From IMG/VR virus record IMGVR_UViG_3300020446_001785, positions 1 to 46,713 of that record: a stretch of DNA of 46,713 nucleotides, one strand, 5' to 3'. Of the stretch, positions 35,722-44,466 are shown piece after piece. A program made the translations under genes and the position numbers. The notes beneath the pieces were generated by a model. It was given only the letters and a program-made list of their open reading frames with translations. It ran no database searches and was not told the origin of the DNA. The stretch's first letter is position 1; each line of letters starts with the position of its first letter. The stretch comes from a virus.

Positions 35722-36909
35722 ATGAAGCCGTGTATTTTGCCTTGGATAAATTTTAGCACAAACACGTTCGGCAGACCTAGAGTCTGTGGGTATAGCAGTG
35801 TAAAAACTCCTACAAAGCTCAAAGATAGTACGTTGTCTGCAGAATGGAATAGTGACTATTTTAAAAGTATAAGAAAAGATTTTCTAGCAGGAAAATGGCC
35901 AGAAAACTGTAGTCGTTGCGAGTATGTAGAAAAGCTAAAAGGAGTAAGCAAAAGACAAGACGAAAATGGTTTTTGGTTTGATGAATACAAACATCTAATT
36001 GATCAAACAAAAGAAGATGGTAGCGTACCTTATGACCCTCCACATATAGATGTACGCACAGGTATGATATGTAATTTAAAATGTATTCATTGTGGTACAG
36101 GAGCAAGTAGTAAATGGCAGGAAGATAAATTGCTTTTAGACAAGTATCCGAACACGGAAAACTATAATATAGATAATAAATGGATTGAGAATGAATATGA
36201 TTTTTGGAATCACTTACGTAGTAAATGGCATGAAACAAAAAGATATAATTTTTTAGGAGGAGAAAGTTTTGCTAATAAACGACACAATGAATTTTTAAAA
36301 GATTTGTCAGAAACTGAACATGCAAAAAATGTGCATCTTGCATACGTATCAAATGGGACACTTATAAATGAAAATAGATTGCAACAATTAAGTAAATTCA
36401 AACATATTGTTATGAGACTTAGTATAGATGCTTTAGAAAGAGCGGGAGAATATTTTAGATTTCCTATAAAATGGGAAACGTTTACAAAACAGCTAAAGGT
36501 TATTGATAATTTTGTTGCAGGCAAAAGTAATTTTGATATAGGAGTGCAATGGACTTGCAGTAATGTAAGTATGTTTTACCTTATAGAAACTTATGATATA
36601 ATTAGAAAAGAATTTCCTAACATTAAATTTTTATTCTGCAACCATGTTGAATGGCCAATTCACATGAGTGCTCAGGTTTTACCACTTGAATTAAAAAATA
36701 AAATTAAAAATAAAATTGCTAATTACAATTTTAAAGAAAGAGACTTAGAAGATTATCCTTTTTATGTTAATCATATGATGGAAAAAGATTTATGGGGAGA
36801 GCACGGCCATACATTTATGAATTATCTAGATGATTTGGATACTGCAAGAAAGATTAGTTGGAAACACAATTTTCAAGAAATGGAATTAGACAAGTATGAT
36901 CCAAGATAA
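35722..36909 (+). CDS. Twitch-type radical SAM enzyme 1 of 6
   Basis: 395 residues. C4 (CILPW), C22 and C63-x2-C66 form the N-terminal Cys-rich 'twitch' region typical of the N_Twi_rSAM family. The usual CC pair is a single Cys here. GMICNLKCIHC gives C117-x3-C121-x2-C124 for the SAM cluster, and FLGGES (GGE 179-181) is the SAM motif, followed by VSNGT. The family puts the auxiliary cluster domain before rather than after the core. Reaction unknown. It is the first gene of a strongly coupled run, directly after an exact late octamer. It overlaps the next start by 14 bases. Confidence 0.88.
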   Translation: MKPCILPWINFSTNTFGRPRVCGYSSVKTPTKLKDSTLSAEWNSDYFKSIRKDFLAGKWPENCSRCEYVEKLKGVSKRQDENGFWFDEYKHLIDQTKEDGSVPYDPPHIDVRTGMICNLKCIHCGTGASSKWQEDKLLLDKYPNTENYNIDNKWIENEYDFWNHLRSKWHETKRYNFLGGESFANKRHNEFLKDLSETEHAKNVHLAYVSNGTLINENRLQQLSKFKHIVMRLSIDALERAGEYFRFPIKWETFTKQLKVIDNFVAGKSNFDIGVQWTCSNVSMFYLIETYDIIRKEFPNIKFLFCNHVEWPIHMSAQVLPLELKNKIKNKIANYNFKERDLEDYPFYVNHMMEKDLWGEHGHTFMNYLDDLDTARKISWKHNFQEMELDKYDPR

Positions 36910-38041
36910 ACCATTATGCTATGCTCCTTTTATCGGAATGTATGCCACAGGATATGAGCAATTTGCACCTTGTTGTGTTGCAAAAAAAGATACCTATAAG
37001 GATTTAGATCCAGTAGATTATTGGCAAAGTGAAGAGTTACAAAAAATAAGAAAAGATTTGCTTGCAGGAAAATGGCCAGATGCATGTTCTTTTTGTAAAA
37101 ATAAATCTGCTAAAGGGTTGAAAAGCGAAACATGGATATGGGACAAGCATATGTCTAAAGTAGATGTTGAGTTAGATATTCAACATGGTAATACTACAAA
37201 AGGACCTTTGTTCTTAGATTATAGACCCAGTAACTTGTGTAATTTAAAATGTAGAATGTGTGTACCAAATGCTAGTAGTCAAATTACAAAAGAATTCCAA
37301 GAAAATCCAGAAATGCAAAAATGGTTTTCTGCACCAGAAAAAGTAGTAAAGAACTTTGATTTGTTTAAAAATTTTACAAATAATATACAATTGAAACAGA
37401 TAAAAATTTTGGGGGGAGAACCTACACTCGATCCGTTAGTATTAGACTTTTTAGAAGAAATAATTGATCATTATGATACATTGCCAGCACTTAGATTTAC
37501 TACGAACGGCACCAATTTAAATAAAAGATTTCGTAATATAATGGAAAAATTTAAAGATATACATATTGTGTTTAGTGTTGATGCAGTTGGCAATGCTTAT
37601 GAATATATCCGTACAAATGCAAATTGGAAAAAAACAAAAAAAATTATTGAAGAAATATTTGAAAAAGATATGGCAAAAATATATGGATTTAACATTGTAC
37701 TAATGCCTTACAATGTATTTCATCTATCTGATTTACTAGATTGGTTTGCTACATTAAAAAATATGAATTATGAATTTGAAACTTTTTATGAATTAAGTGA
37801 AGGATATAATACTGAAATGAGTAGTGTGTTACCTAATCATATGAAAAGTGCAATCAAATCATTGCAAGATTGGAGTCAAAAAAATAATTATGACATAAGT
37901 GATATATTGAGTTTATTAGATTCTGTAAAATTTGACGAAAAAGCATTTGATTACTTTAAAGAATATAATAATAAATTAGATGGTATTAGAAAAACATCAT
38001 TTGTAAATCTAGATAAAAGGTTTGTAGAATATGTCGTATAG
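36896..38041 (+). CDS. Twitch-type radical SAM enzyme 2 of 6
   Basis: 381 residues, the shortest of the six. N-terminal Cys at 8, 26, 27 (APCCV), 64 and 67 (CSFC) define the twitch region. NLCNLKCRMC gives C115-x3-C119-x2-C122, and ILGGEPT (GGEP 173-176) with TTNGT completes the core. FSVDAVGNAYEYIR is the strand normally seen in this family. The gene begins inside the preceding one, and its last 11 bases overlap the next gene. Like its neighbours it has no signal or membrane segment. Distinct spacing and sequence outside the Cys motifs suggest it acts on a different substrate or step from the others. Confidence 0.88.
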   Translation: MIQDKPLCYAPFIGMYATGYEQFAPCCVAKKDTYKDLDPVDYWQSEELQKIRKDLLAGKWPDACSFCKNKSAKGLKSETWIWDKHMSKVDVELDIQHGNTTKGPLFLDYRPSNLCNLKCRMCVPNASSQITKEFQENPEMQKWFSAPEKVVKNFDLFKNFTNNIQLKQIKILGGEPTLDPLVLDFLEEIIDHYDTLPALRFTTNGTNLNKRFRNIMEKFKDIHIVFSVDAVGNAYEYIRTNANWKKTKKIIEEIFEKDMAKIYGFNIVLMPYNVFHLSDLLDWFATLKNMNYEFETFYELSEGYNTEMSSVLPNHMKSAIKSLQDWSQKNNYDISDILSLLDSVKFDEKAFDYFKEYNNKLDGIRKTSFVNLDKRFVEYVV

Positions 38042-39335
38042 CACGAAAAAAATACCTAAAATATTGCAACAAAATAAATCTATTTGTATTTTACCTTGGA
38101 TACATACATCAGTCAAACCAAACAGTGAAGCTAAACCTTGTTGTAGATTTCAACATTACCTGCCTGAACATAAAGATATTAAAGAAGTAAATGTAATTGA
38201 TTTTAAAACTCCTACAGAAATATTAAATAGCGATCCATATAAAAATATTAGAGATAAAATGCTTAAAGGAGAACCAATTCCAGGATGTAGTAAGTGCTAT
38301 AGAGAAGAAGCCAGGCAAGGACATAGCATGCGAATGGGAGAATGGGAAGATTACGATTCAGAAAATATTATAAAAAACAATGATATTAAATTAAGATATT
38401 TAGAAGTTGCATTTGGAAATTACTGTAATTTGGCCTGTAGGACATGTAATTCAGAACTGTCCACTAATTGGTATGAAGATGATGTACAATTATATGAAAA
38501 AAGAGGTTATGCCGATCGAAGACCTTGGAAAAAAGTCACTGATGTGGAATATAATTGGCAAGCTGAAGAATTGTCAGAATTAAAACAAATTAAATTTACA
38601 GGAGGTGAACCTATGTTGCATCCTAAATTTGTAAATTTTATTGATATATTAATTAATGCAGATATTGCAAAAAATATTACTTTAGAAATATTTACAAATT
38701 GCAGTTGGATACCAAAGAAAAAAATACTAGATAGATTAGGCAAATTTAAAGGATTACAGATTTGCATGTCTATAGATGGCTTTGGCAAAATAAATGATTA
38801 TTTAAGGCACAAGTCAAAATGGAATACTGTGCATGGCAGTTTACTTGCATGGTTGGATTATGAAAAAGACAATAAAGGTGTACGAGCTATATTATCACCT
38901 ACTATATCTATATATAATATGTTCGATGCATTTGAATTGGCAGACAAATATGCAGAATATAGAATAGCAAGAGGATTGACTGTCAAATTAAAGGATATGA
39001 AAATTTCTACAGCGGTGTTTCCAGAATATGTTAATTTTAGAAATGTTGCAGATAAGCCAAAAGCATTAAATTATTTAGATGACTTGTTTAAAAAGTACGT
39101 AAGTTCTTTCCCTGATAATAATGATATAGAGTGGGGAGCAAGACATCATACAGTAAACAGAATGTATACAAAAATTAAAAATGAACTGAAAAATGAAAAG
39201 AAAGGTGTAGATGCTAAATTTGTTACATTTATACGAGATTTAGATGAATTACGTAAACAAAGATTACGAGACTATATTCCAAATTTGTACAACTATTTAG
39301 AAGATTGTGTGTGGGACGATTATGGAAAGAAGTAA
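38031..39335 (+). CDS. Twitch-type radical SAM enzyme 3 of 6
   Basis: 434 residues. Cys19 (ICILPWIHTSV), Cys37-38 (KPCCRF), Cys86 and Cys89 (CSKCYREEARQGHSMR) form a complete N-terminal twitch motif with the classic 'C..CY..E..G..S.R' ending. YCNLACRTC gives C132-x3-C136-x2-C139. KFTGGEPMLHP has GGEP at 191-194, and MSIDGFGKINDYLR is the usual core strand. The C-terminus is helical and charged. ATG 38031 overlaps the previous gene by 11 bases. Family and cofactor binding are clear, substrate is not. Confidence 0.9.
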   Translation: MSYSTKKIPKILQQNKSICILPWIHTSVKPNSEAKPCCRFQHYLPEHKDIKEVNVIDFKTPTEILNSDPYKNIRDKMLKGEPIPGCSKCYREEARQGHSMRMGEWEDYDSENIIKNNDIKLRYLEVAFGNYCNLACRTCNSELSTNWYEDDVQLYEKRGYADRRPWKKVTDVEYNWQAEELSELKQIKFTGGEPMLHPKFVNFIDILINADIAKNITLEIFTNCSWIPKKKILDRLGKFKGLQICMSIDGFGKINDYLRHKSKWNTVHGSLLAWLDYEKDNKGVRAILSPTISIYNMFDAFELADKYAEYRIARGLTVKLKDMKISTAVFPEYVNFRNVADKPKALNYLDDLFKKYVSSFPDNNDIEWGARHHTVNRMYTKIKNELKNEKKGVDAKFVTFIRDLDELRKQRLRDYIPNLYNYLEDCVWDDYGKK

Positions 39336-40623
39336 CACATTTTGCATTATGCCGTTTGTGCATCAAAATTTAAAACAAGAGGGAAGAGTCACAGCCTGTT
39401 GGAGAGCTCAAGGTGATTTAGGAAATAGCACACATGATAGCCTTTTACAAATTTTCAACAGTAACGAAACCAAGGAACTTAGAAGAGCTTTGCTAAATGG
39501 AGAAAGACCAGAAGGATGTAGAAGTTGTTGGGATACAGAGAATGCAAATATAGAAAGCACCAGACAACAATGTTTAACAAATTGGAAATTTGAAAATGAA
39601 AAAATTAATTTTGCTGACGGAGCAATGGGAAGCAATACAGATAATACAATTAATTTAGAAAAGTATGTAAGACAAAATATAAAAGAGGATTACAGTTATC
39701 CTGTTAATAATTTAAAAAGTATAGAAGTTAGATTTGATAACATATGTAATTTGATGTGTAGACATTGTAGTCCTGTATATAGTAGTCTCTGGGAAAAAGC
39801 TGTGAAAAAAATGCCTAGCATGCAAGAAGCTTCGGGAGGCAAACGCAGAGAAACTACACACATTAGTTTGACGGAAAATATAGTAAACGAAATAGAGTTA
39901 CTTGCTCCAAGTTTGCAAGAAATATTAATTACAGGAGGAGAACCTTTATATCATACGAAACATTATGATTTTTTAAAAAATTTAGAACCATATGCAGAAA
40001 ATATTATTCTTAATTACAATTCAAATTTTACAACTTTAGAATATGCAGGTAAAAGTATACTTCCTTTATGGAAAAAATTTAAAAAGGTTGGAGTATTAGT
40101 AAGTTTAGATGCTTGTCCTGATATATATCCTTATGTTAGAGTGTACGGAAAAATAGATAAAGTTGAAAAAAATATTAAAACTGCTTTACAAGAATTACAT
40201 AATATAAATTTGCAATCAACTTGTACTACAAGTGTTCTAAACATAACGAGATTAGTTGATGTTTTCAAATATTATGTATCATTACGTACAGGAGTGCATA
40301 CTAGTATTGTACAATATCCTAGCCCACTTAATCCTAGGGTTTTGCCAAAAGCTATCAAAGACAAAGCTACAATTGAATGGGATCAATTCTGTAATCAACT
40401 TGATTCATTTATAGACTCTCAAGATATAAGTGAAAAATTTAAAGATTATTACAAACGACGTTTGCCTAAAGTAGGCGGAAAAATGATAAAATATATGAAT
40501 TCAAGAGACGAATATGATCCTGGATGGAAAAGTTTTATTGAATTTGCAAAAATTCAAGATACCTATCATAAAACAAATATACTAGACTATTATCCAGAAT
40601 TTACGGAGTATTGGGATGCCTAA
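39322..40623 (+). CDS. Twitch-type radical SAM enzyme 4 of 6
   Basis: 433 residues from ATG 39322, preferred over the in-frame GTG at 39307 because FCIMPFVH then lies at the family-typical distance from the N-terminus. Cys8, Cys26 (single, ACWRAQ, where others have CC), Cys66 and Cys69 (CRSCWDTE) form the twitch region. NICNLMCRHC gives C142-x3-C146-x2-C149. ITGGEPLYHT has GGEP at 205-208, and LVSLDACPDIYPYVR is a variant core strand. It starts 14 bases inside its predecessor and overlaps the next gene by eight bases. Confidence 0.88.
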   Translation: MERSNTFCIMPFVHQNLKQEGRVTACWRAQGDLGNSTHDSLLQIFNSNETKELRRALLNGERPEGCRSCWDTENANIESTRQQCLTNWKFENEKINFADGAMGSNTDNTINLEKYVRQNIKEDYSYPVNNLKSIEVRFDNICNLMCRHCSPVYSSLWEKAVKKMPSMQEASGGKRRETTHISLTENIVNEIELLAPSLQEILITGGEPLYHTKHYDFLKNLEPYAENIILNYNSNFTTLEYAGKSILPLWKKFKKVGVLVSLDACPDIYPYVRVYGKIDKVEKNIKTALQELHNINLQSTCTTSVLNITRLVDVFKYYVSLRTGVHTSIVQYPSPLNPRVLPKAIKDKATIEWDQFCNQLDSFIDSQDISEKFKDYYKRRLPKVGGKMIKYMNSRDEYDPGWKSFIEFAKIQDTYHKTNILDYYPEFTEYWDA

Positions 40624-41920
40624 TACATTTTGTCCAATTCCTTGGAACTTTCAAGCTGTCCAAAACAACGGTACTGTCCGTGTATGCTGTCAAATGAATA
40701 TGACACTTAGTAGAGGCACATTGTTTAAAGAAGATGGTAGTCCTTACAATGCAGGGACAGATGATCTTAAAAAAGCTAGAAACGCAAAACTTATTAAAAA
40801 TGTTAGAAAAGACATGTTAGAAGGAAAGTGGCCTAATGAATGTATGAGGTGTAAACAAGAAGAAGAAAGTGGATTACGAAGCAGAAGAATTTATGAAAAT
40901 GAAGCTTGGAATTTAAATCTACATCAGGCTAAGGAATTTACTGACGCAGACGGAACAATAGATGATGAAAAGTATCCATTGGTATATTATGATTTACGTT
41001 TTGGCAATTTGTGCAATTTAGCTTGTAGAATGTGTGGTCCCGAAGATAGTCATACATGGTACAAAGATTGGGCAAAAATGTATGGTACTGAATGGGAAGA
41101 CACACATGGAAAAGTAAAATTAGAAAAAAATAAAAAAGGTAGATGGGTGACTGATGCTTATGACTGGCACTACAGCACAAAATTTTGGAATCATATAGAA
41201 TCTAATTTAAAAAACATAGAACATGTTTATATGGCCGGCGGAGAGCCCTTAATGATAGAAAGGCATTATGAATTCTTACAAAAATGTATAGATGCAAATG
41301 TAGCAAAAAATATTGTAATTGAATACAATACCAATTTGACTAATATACCTCCAAAAGTTTTACCTCTATGGGAAAAGTTTAAAAATATAAGAGTAGGAGC
41401 AAGTATAGACGGCATAGGCGATGTTTTAGAATACCAGAGGTATCCTGCTAAATGGAAAGCTATAGAAAAAAATATGAAACTATTAGACTCTATGCCAGAT
41501 AACATTTCTGCTTGGATAGCCTGTACAATCACAAATATAAATGTATATCATATTACAGAATTCATTGAATGGATTGTAAATCAAAATTTTAAAAAAATAA
41601 ATTCTGGCAAAACAAAAATACTAACGCATCATGTGTGTCATAAGCCCTGGTATAGTAGTGTAAGAGTTTTACCAAAAAATATTAAAAATGATATTTTAAA
41701 TCATTACGAAGTTTGGAAACAAAAAAATAATTTTAAAGATGAAAAAATCAGTACACGATCTCACGCAATACTGGACAGTATAAGTAAGTATATGTTAGCA
41801 AAAGACGAAGAGAACAAGCTCGAAAATTTTGTTACCTATACAAAAGAATTAGATATATTGCGTAATCAAAATATTTTAAACATTGTACCACAATACGAGG
41901 AGTTATTTTGTGACAACTAA
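40616..41920 (+). CDS. Twitch-type radical SAM enzyme 5 of 6
   Basis: 434 residues. Cys6 (FCPIPW), Cys24-25 (VRVCCQM), Cys76 and Cys79 (CMRCKQEEESGLRSRR) make a full twitch motif. RFGNLCNLACRMC gives C133-x3-C137-x2-C140. YMAGGEPLM has GGEP at 208-211; IEYNTNLT and GASIDGIGDVLEYQR follow. Closest of the six to the sixth member by eye (same RFG...C, YMAGGE / YFAGGE and WHY/WHK segments). Overlaps its predecessor by eight bases and the next gene by 11. Confidence 0.9.
   Translation: MPNTFCPIPWNFQAVQNNGTVRVCCQMNMTLSRGTLFKEDGSPYNAGTDDLKKARNAKLIKNVRKDMLEGKWPNECMRCKQEEESGLRSRRIYENEAWNLNLHQAKEFTDADGTIDDEKYPLVYYDLRFGNLCNLACRMCGPEDSHTWYKDWAKMYGTEWEDTHGKVKLEKNKKGRWVTDAYDWHYSTKFWNHIESNLKNIEHVYMAGGEPLMIERHYEFLQKCIDANVAKNIVIEYNTNLTNIPPKVLPLWEKFKNIRVGASIDGIGDVLEYQRYPAKWKAIEKNMKLLDSMPDNISAWIACTITNINVYHITEFIEWIVNQNFKKINSGKTKILTHHVCHKPWYSSVRVLPKNIKNDILNHYEVWKQKNNFKDEKISTRSHAILDSISKYMLAKDEENKLENFVTYTKELDILRNQNILNIVPQYEELFCDN
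41897..41902 (+). promoter_or_regulatory. Strong Shine-Dalgarno deciding a GTG start
   Basis: GAGGAG lies seven bases before GTG 41910 and selects it over the in-frame TTG at 41883. Confidence 0.7.
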
Positions 41921-43316
41921 ATACCCTTCAGATACATTTTGTTTATTACCCTGGGTACATTTAAGCACACGTCCTGATGGAAGCATGCGAGTATGTTGCA
42001 CAGCTAACGCAAGTTCAGTAGGTGCAACAAACGACAAAGCACATGGCGGCCAAGTCGGTATTTTAAAAACTTCTGATGGGAAACCTAACAATTTAAATGT
42101 AAGTGATTTTGAAAGTGCTTGGAATAGCGATTATATGAAAAACGTCCGTTTACAAATGTTAAACGGTGAACAACCTCCGAGTTGTTTAAAATGTTACAAA
42201 GAAGAAGCCGCAGGACATAGAAGTAAAAGACAATGGGAAACACATTACTGGAGTCAACGTGTAGATCTTGATAAAATATTAGCTGATACACAACCAGACG
42301 GACAAGTGCCTCCTAATCTTGCGTATATAGATTTACGGTTTGGAACCAAATGTCAACTAGCATGTGTTATGTGTAGTCCACATGACAGCAGTGGATGGAT
42401 AAAAGATTATAAAAAGATTTTTCCTGCTGTTAAAAATGAATCTTTAAAAGAAATAATGCAATGGAAAGATAAAGGATCTACCAACGGTAGTAGCTATAAT
42501 TGGCATAAACAAAATCCTATATTTTGGAAACAATTTTATGAACAAATGCCTAGTATGCAACAAATATATTTTGCAGGAGGTGAAAGTTTAATTATTGAAG
42601 AACATTATGAAATATTAGAACATGCAATCAAAATGGGATATGCAAAAGATTTAGAGTTGAGATATAATTCTAATGGAGTAGAATGGCGTGATGATTTATT
42701 TGAACTATGGAGTCATTTTAAATTAGTACGTTTTCACTATAGTATTGACAGTATTAAAGAAATGAATGATTATATTAGGTATCCAAGTGATTGGGCAAAC
42801 CAAGTCAACACTTTTCATAGGTTAGATAACGAAACAACTAATAATGTAGAAGTTACTATTGCATGTGCAGTACAGGCGTTGAATATATACTATTTGCCAG
42901 ATCTAATTCAATGGAAACTCGAACAAAATTTTAAAAAAATTAACATGTGGCCTTTTGGTGCAGGAGGTATTAGTCAACATTTTGTTTATTGGCCTGGGCA
43001 TCTAAATGTAAAAGTATTGCCAGAATGGTTTAAAAAAGAATGCCATAGGAAATACGAAAATTGGTATCCTTGGTGGGAAAAGAATTGGGAACTGGGTGTG
43101 CCTAGTTGGCATAAGGGTAAAATTAGTTATGATCAATGGCGTAGTGCAGAATACGGAATCAAACGGTTAGAGGGAATATTAAGTTTCGCAGATAGCGAAG
43201 ATTGGAGTAGGCGCTTACCTGAAATGCAAGAATTTTTAGGACTTTGTGATAAGCAACGTGGTATAACATTTGCAGATACATTTCCTGAAATGAAAGATAT
43301 TTTTAAAGATATTTAA
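41910..43316 (+). CDS. Twitch-type radical SAM enzyme 6 of 6 (GTG start)
   Basis: 468 residues from GTG 41910, the longest of the six. Cys11 (FCLLPWVHLS), Cys29-30 (MRVCCTA), Cys92 and Cys95 (CLKCYKEEAAGHRSKRQ) give a full twitch motif. FGTKCQLACVMC gives C148-x3-C152-x2-C155. YFAGGESLI has GGES at 223-226, and RFHYSIDSIKEMNDYIR is the core strand. The C-terminal part is rich in Trp (WYPWWEKNW, VPSWHKG). The start overlaps the previous stop by 11 bases. A sigma70-type promoter begins in the base after its stop, so the six-gene run ends here. Confidence 0.9.
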   Translation: MTTKYPSDTFCLLPWVHLSTRPDGSMRVCCTANASSVGATNDKAHGGQVGILKTSDGKPNNLNVSDFESAWNSDYMKNVRLQMLNGEQPPSCLKCYKEEAAGHRSKRQWETHYWSQRVDLDKILADTQPDGQVPPNLAYIDLRFGTKCQLACVMCSPHDSSGWIKDYKKIFPAVKNESLKEIMQWKDKGSTNGSSYNWHKQNPIFWKQFYEQMPSMQQIYFAGGESLIIEEHYEILEHAIKMGYAKDLELRYNSNGVEWRDDLFELWSHFKLVRFHYSIDSIKEMNDYIRYPSDWANQVNTFHRLDNETTNNVEVTIACAVQALNIYYLPDLIQWKLEQNFKKINMWPFGAGGISQHFVYWPGHLNVKVLPEWFKKECHRKYENWYPWWEKNWELGVPSWHKGKISYDQWRSAEYGIKRLEGILSFADSEDWSRRLPEMQEFLGLCDKQRGITFADTFPEMKDIFKDI

Positions 43317-43345
43317 TTGACACTTCCTAGTAGGTATAGTATAAT
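43317..43345 (+). promoter_or_regulatory. Consensus sigma70-type promoter abutting a stop codon
   Basis: TTGACA at 43317-43322 starts in the base after the TAA of the previous gene, and TATAAT lies at 43340-43345, again exactly 17 bases away. TATAAT is only five bases before ATG 43351, so the predicted transcript would begin at about the start codon. Confidence 0.8.
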
Positions 43346-43350
43346 AAATT

Positions 43351-44466
43351 ATGAACGAAGATTTAAAATGGAGTAATTATGATTTTTCAAAAATACCGTT
43401 TGACGACATTATTAAAGTCGGCCAAAGGACGCTTTTATACAGAGATCTTTTTACTGTTAGTTGGCTTCTTGGTCGCTTTTGCAACTATCGTTGTAGTTAT
43501 TGCTGGCCATACGCCAGATCAGATCGTAAAGATCACAGGCCAACAGAGCTCTGTCTTCTTACAATCGATGAGATAAAGAGACAAGCCCGTGCTAATGGTT
43601 TTAACAGTTTTCATTTTTCTTTATCTGGGGGTGAGCCTACTTTCCATCCAGGATACTTGGACATCCTTAGGCATTTGGCTTCTGATGTCAGCAACACTAA
43701 TTATACTAGTATCCACATGACATCTAATTGTTCAAGACCTGTAAAATGGTTTGAACAATATGTTGAATATGCAAAACCTTTTCATAGAGCAAGTATTACT
43801 GCTAGTTTACATGTTGAACATGTTAACACAAAAGAAAAAATGCAAGAGTTCGCTGACAAATTAATATTATGTCAAGAACATGATGTACAAGTAACAATTA
43901 ATCAGGTTATGGTTCCAGAACATTTTGAAAGGGACTGGGAAAATGCTCTCTTCTTTCATGAACAAGGAATCAATGTTACACTAAAACCACAATCAGATCC
44001 TACAGCATCACGAGTAGTTGATGGGTACAAAGACGAAGACCTTAAAAGACTATGGAATGGTATGCCACAACGAGCTTACACAGAAAGTAAACGTAAATTT
44101 GTAAACCGTCCTAAACCTACATTTGAACTGCCTAAAGATATAATGGGCAAAAATGATGCTAGTGTGCCTTGGCATATGCAGGTAGAATTAAAAGATTCTA
44201 ATGATAAAAAGTGGTATATGGACCAAGCAGAACGGTTTAATGCCTTTAATTTTAACAATTTCGAAGGATGGGCATGTAACGCCGGTTACAGCGGAATAAT
44301 AATACGGGAGCCTGACGGTTCGGTAAAACGTAGCTATTCTTGCCATGATGCACCTCTTGGTAACATTGAAACAGGTTTTCAGCTATTTAAGACACCTAAA
44401 ACGTGTATAACGAAAAGTTGTGTATCTAGTGCAGATAGTAAAATACCTAAGAGGAAAATTATATGA
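43351..44466 (+). CDS. Radical SAM enzyme with C-terminal Cys-rich tail, own promoter
   Basis: 371 residues. GRFCNYRCSYC gives C44-x3-C48-x2-C51 and LSGGEPT (GGEP 93-96) the SAM motif; MTSNCSRP follows. The C-terminus (WACNAG, SYSCHDAPLGNIETG, CITKSC) parallels the tail of the rSAM gene at 28195, so these two form a subfamily separate from the twitch array. The first ~110 codons use CTT, CGT/CGC, GCC and GAG more than neighbours, which prefer TTA and AGA, suggesting separate origin or recombination. No Shine-Dalgarno sequence precedes ATG 43351 and no earlier in-frame start exists after the upstream stop. Its stop overlaps the next gene (ATGA). Confidence 0.87.
   Translation: MNEDLKWSNYDFSKIPFDDIIKVGQRTLLYRDLFTVSWLLGRFCNYRCSYCWPYARSDRKDHRPTELCLLTIDEIKRQARANGFNSFHFSLSGGEPTFHPGYLDILRHLASDVSNTNYTSIHMTSNCSRPVKWFEQYVEYAKPFHRASITASLHVEHVNTKEKMQEFADKLILCQEHDVQVTINQVMVPEHFERDWENALFFHEQGINVTLKPQSDPTASRVVDGYKDEDLKRLWNGMPQRAYTESKRKFVNRPKPTFELPKDIMGKNDASVPWHMQVELKDSNDKKWYMDQAERFNAFNFNNFEGWACNAGYSGIIIREPDGSVKRSYSCHDAPLGNIETGFQLFKTPKTCITKSCVSSADSKIPKRKII

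Noticed and set aside
35861-36238. Minus-strand 125-codon frame opposite the first twitch rSAM gene
   Set aside because: Tyr/His/Leu-rich shadow of an AT-rich gene with conserved Cys motifs on the plus strand.
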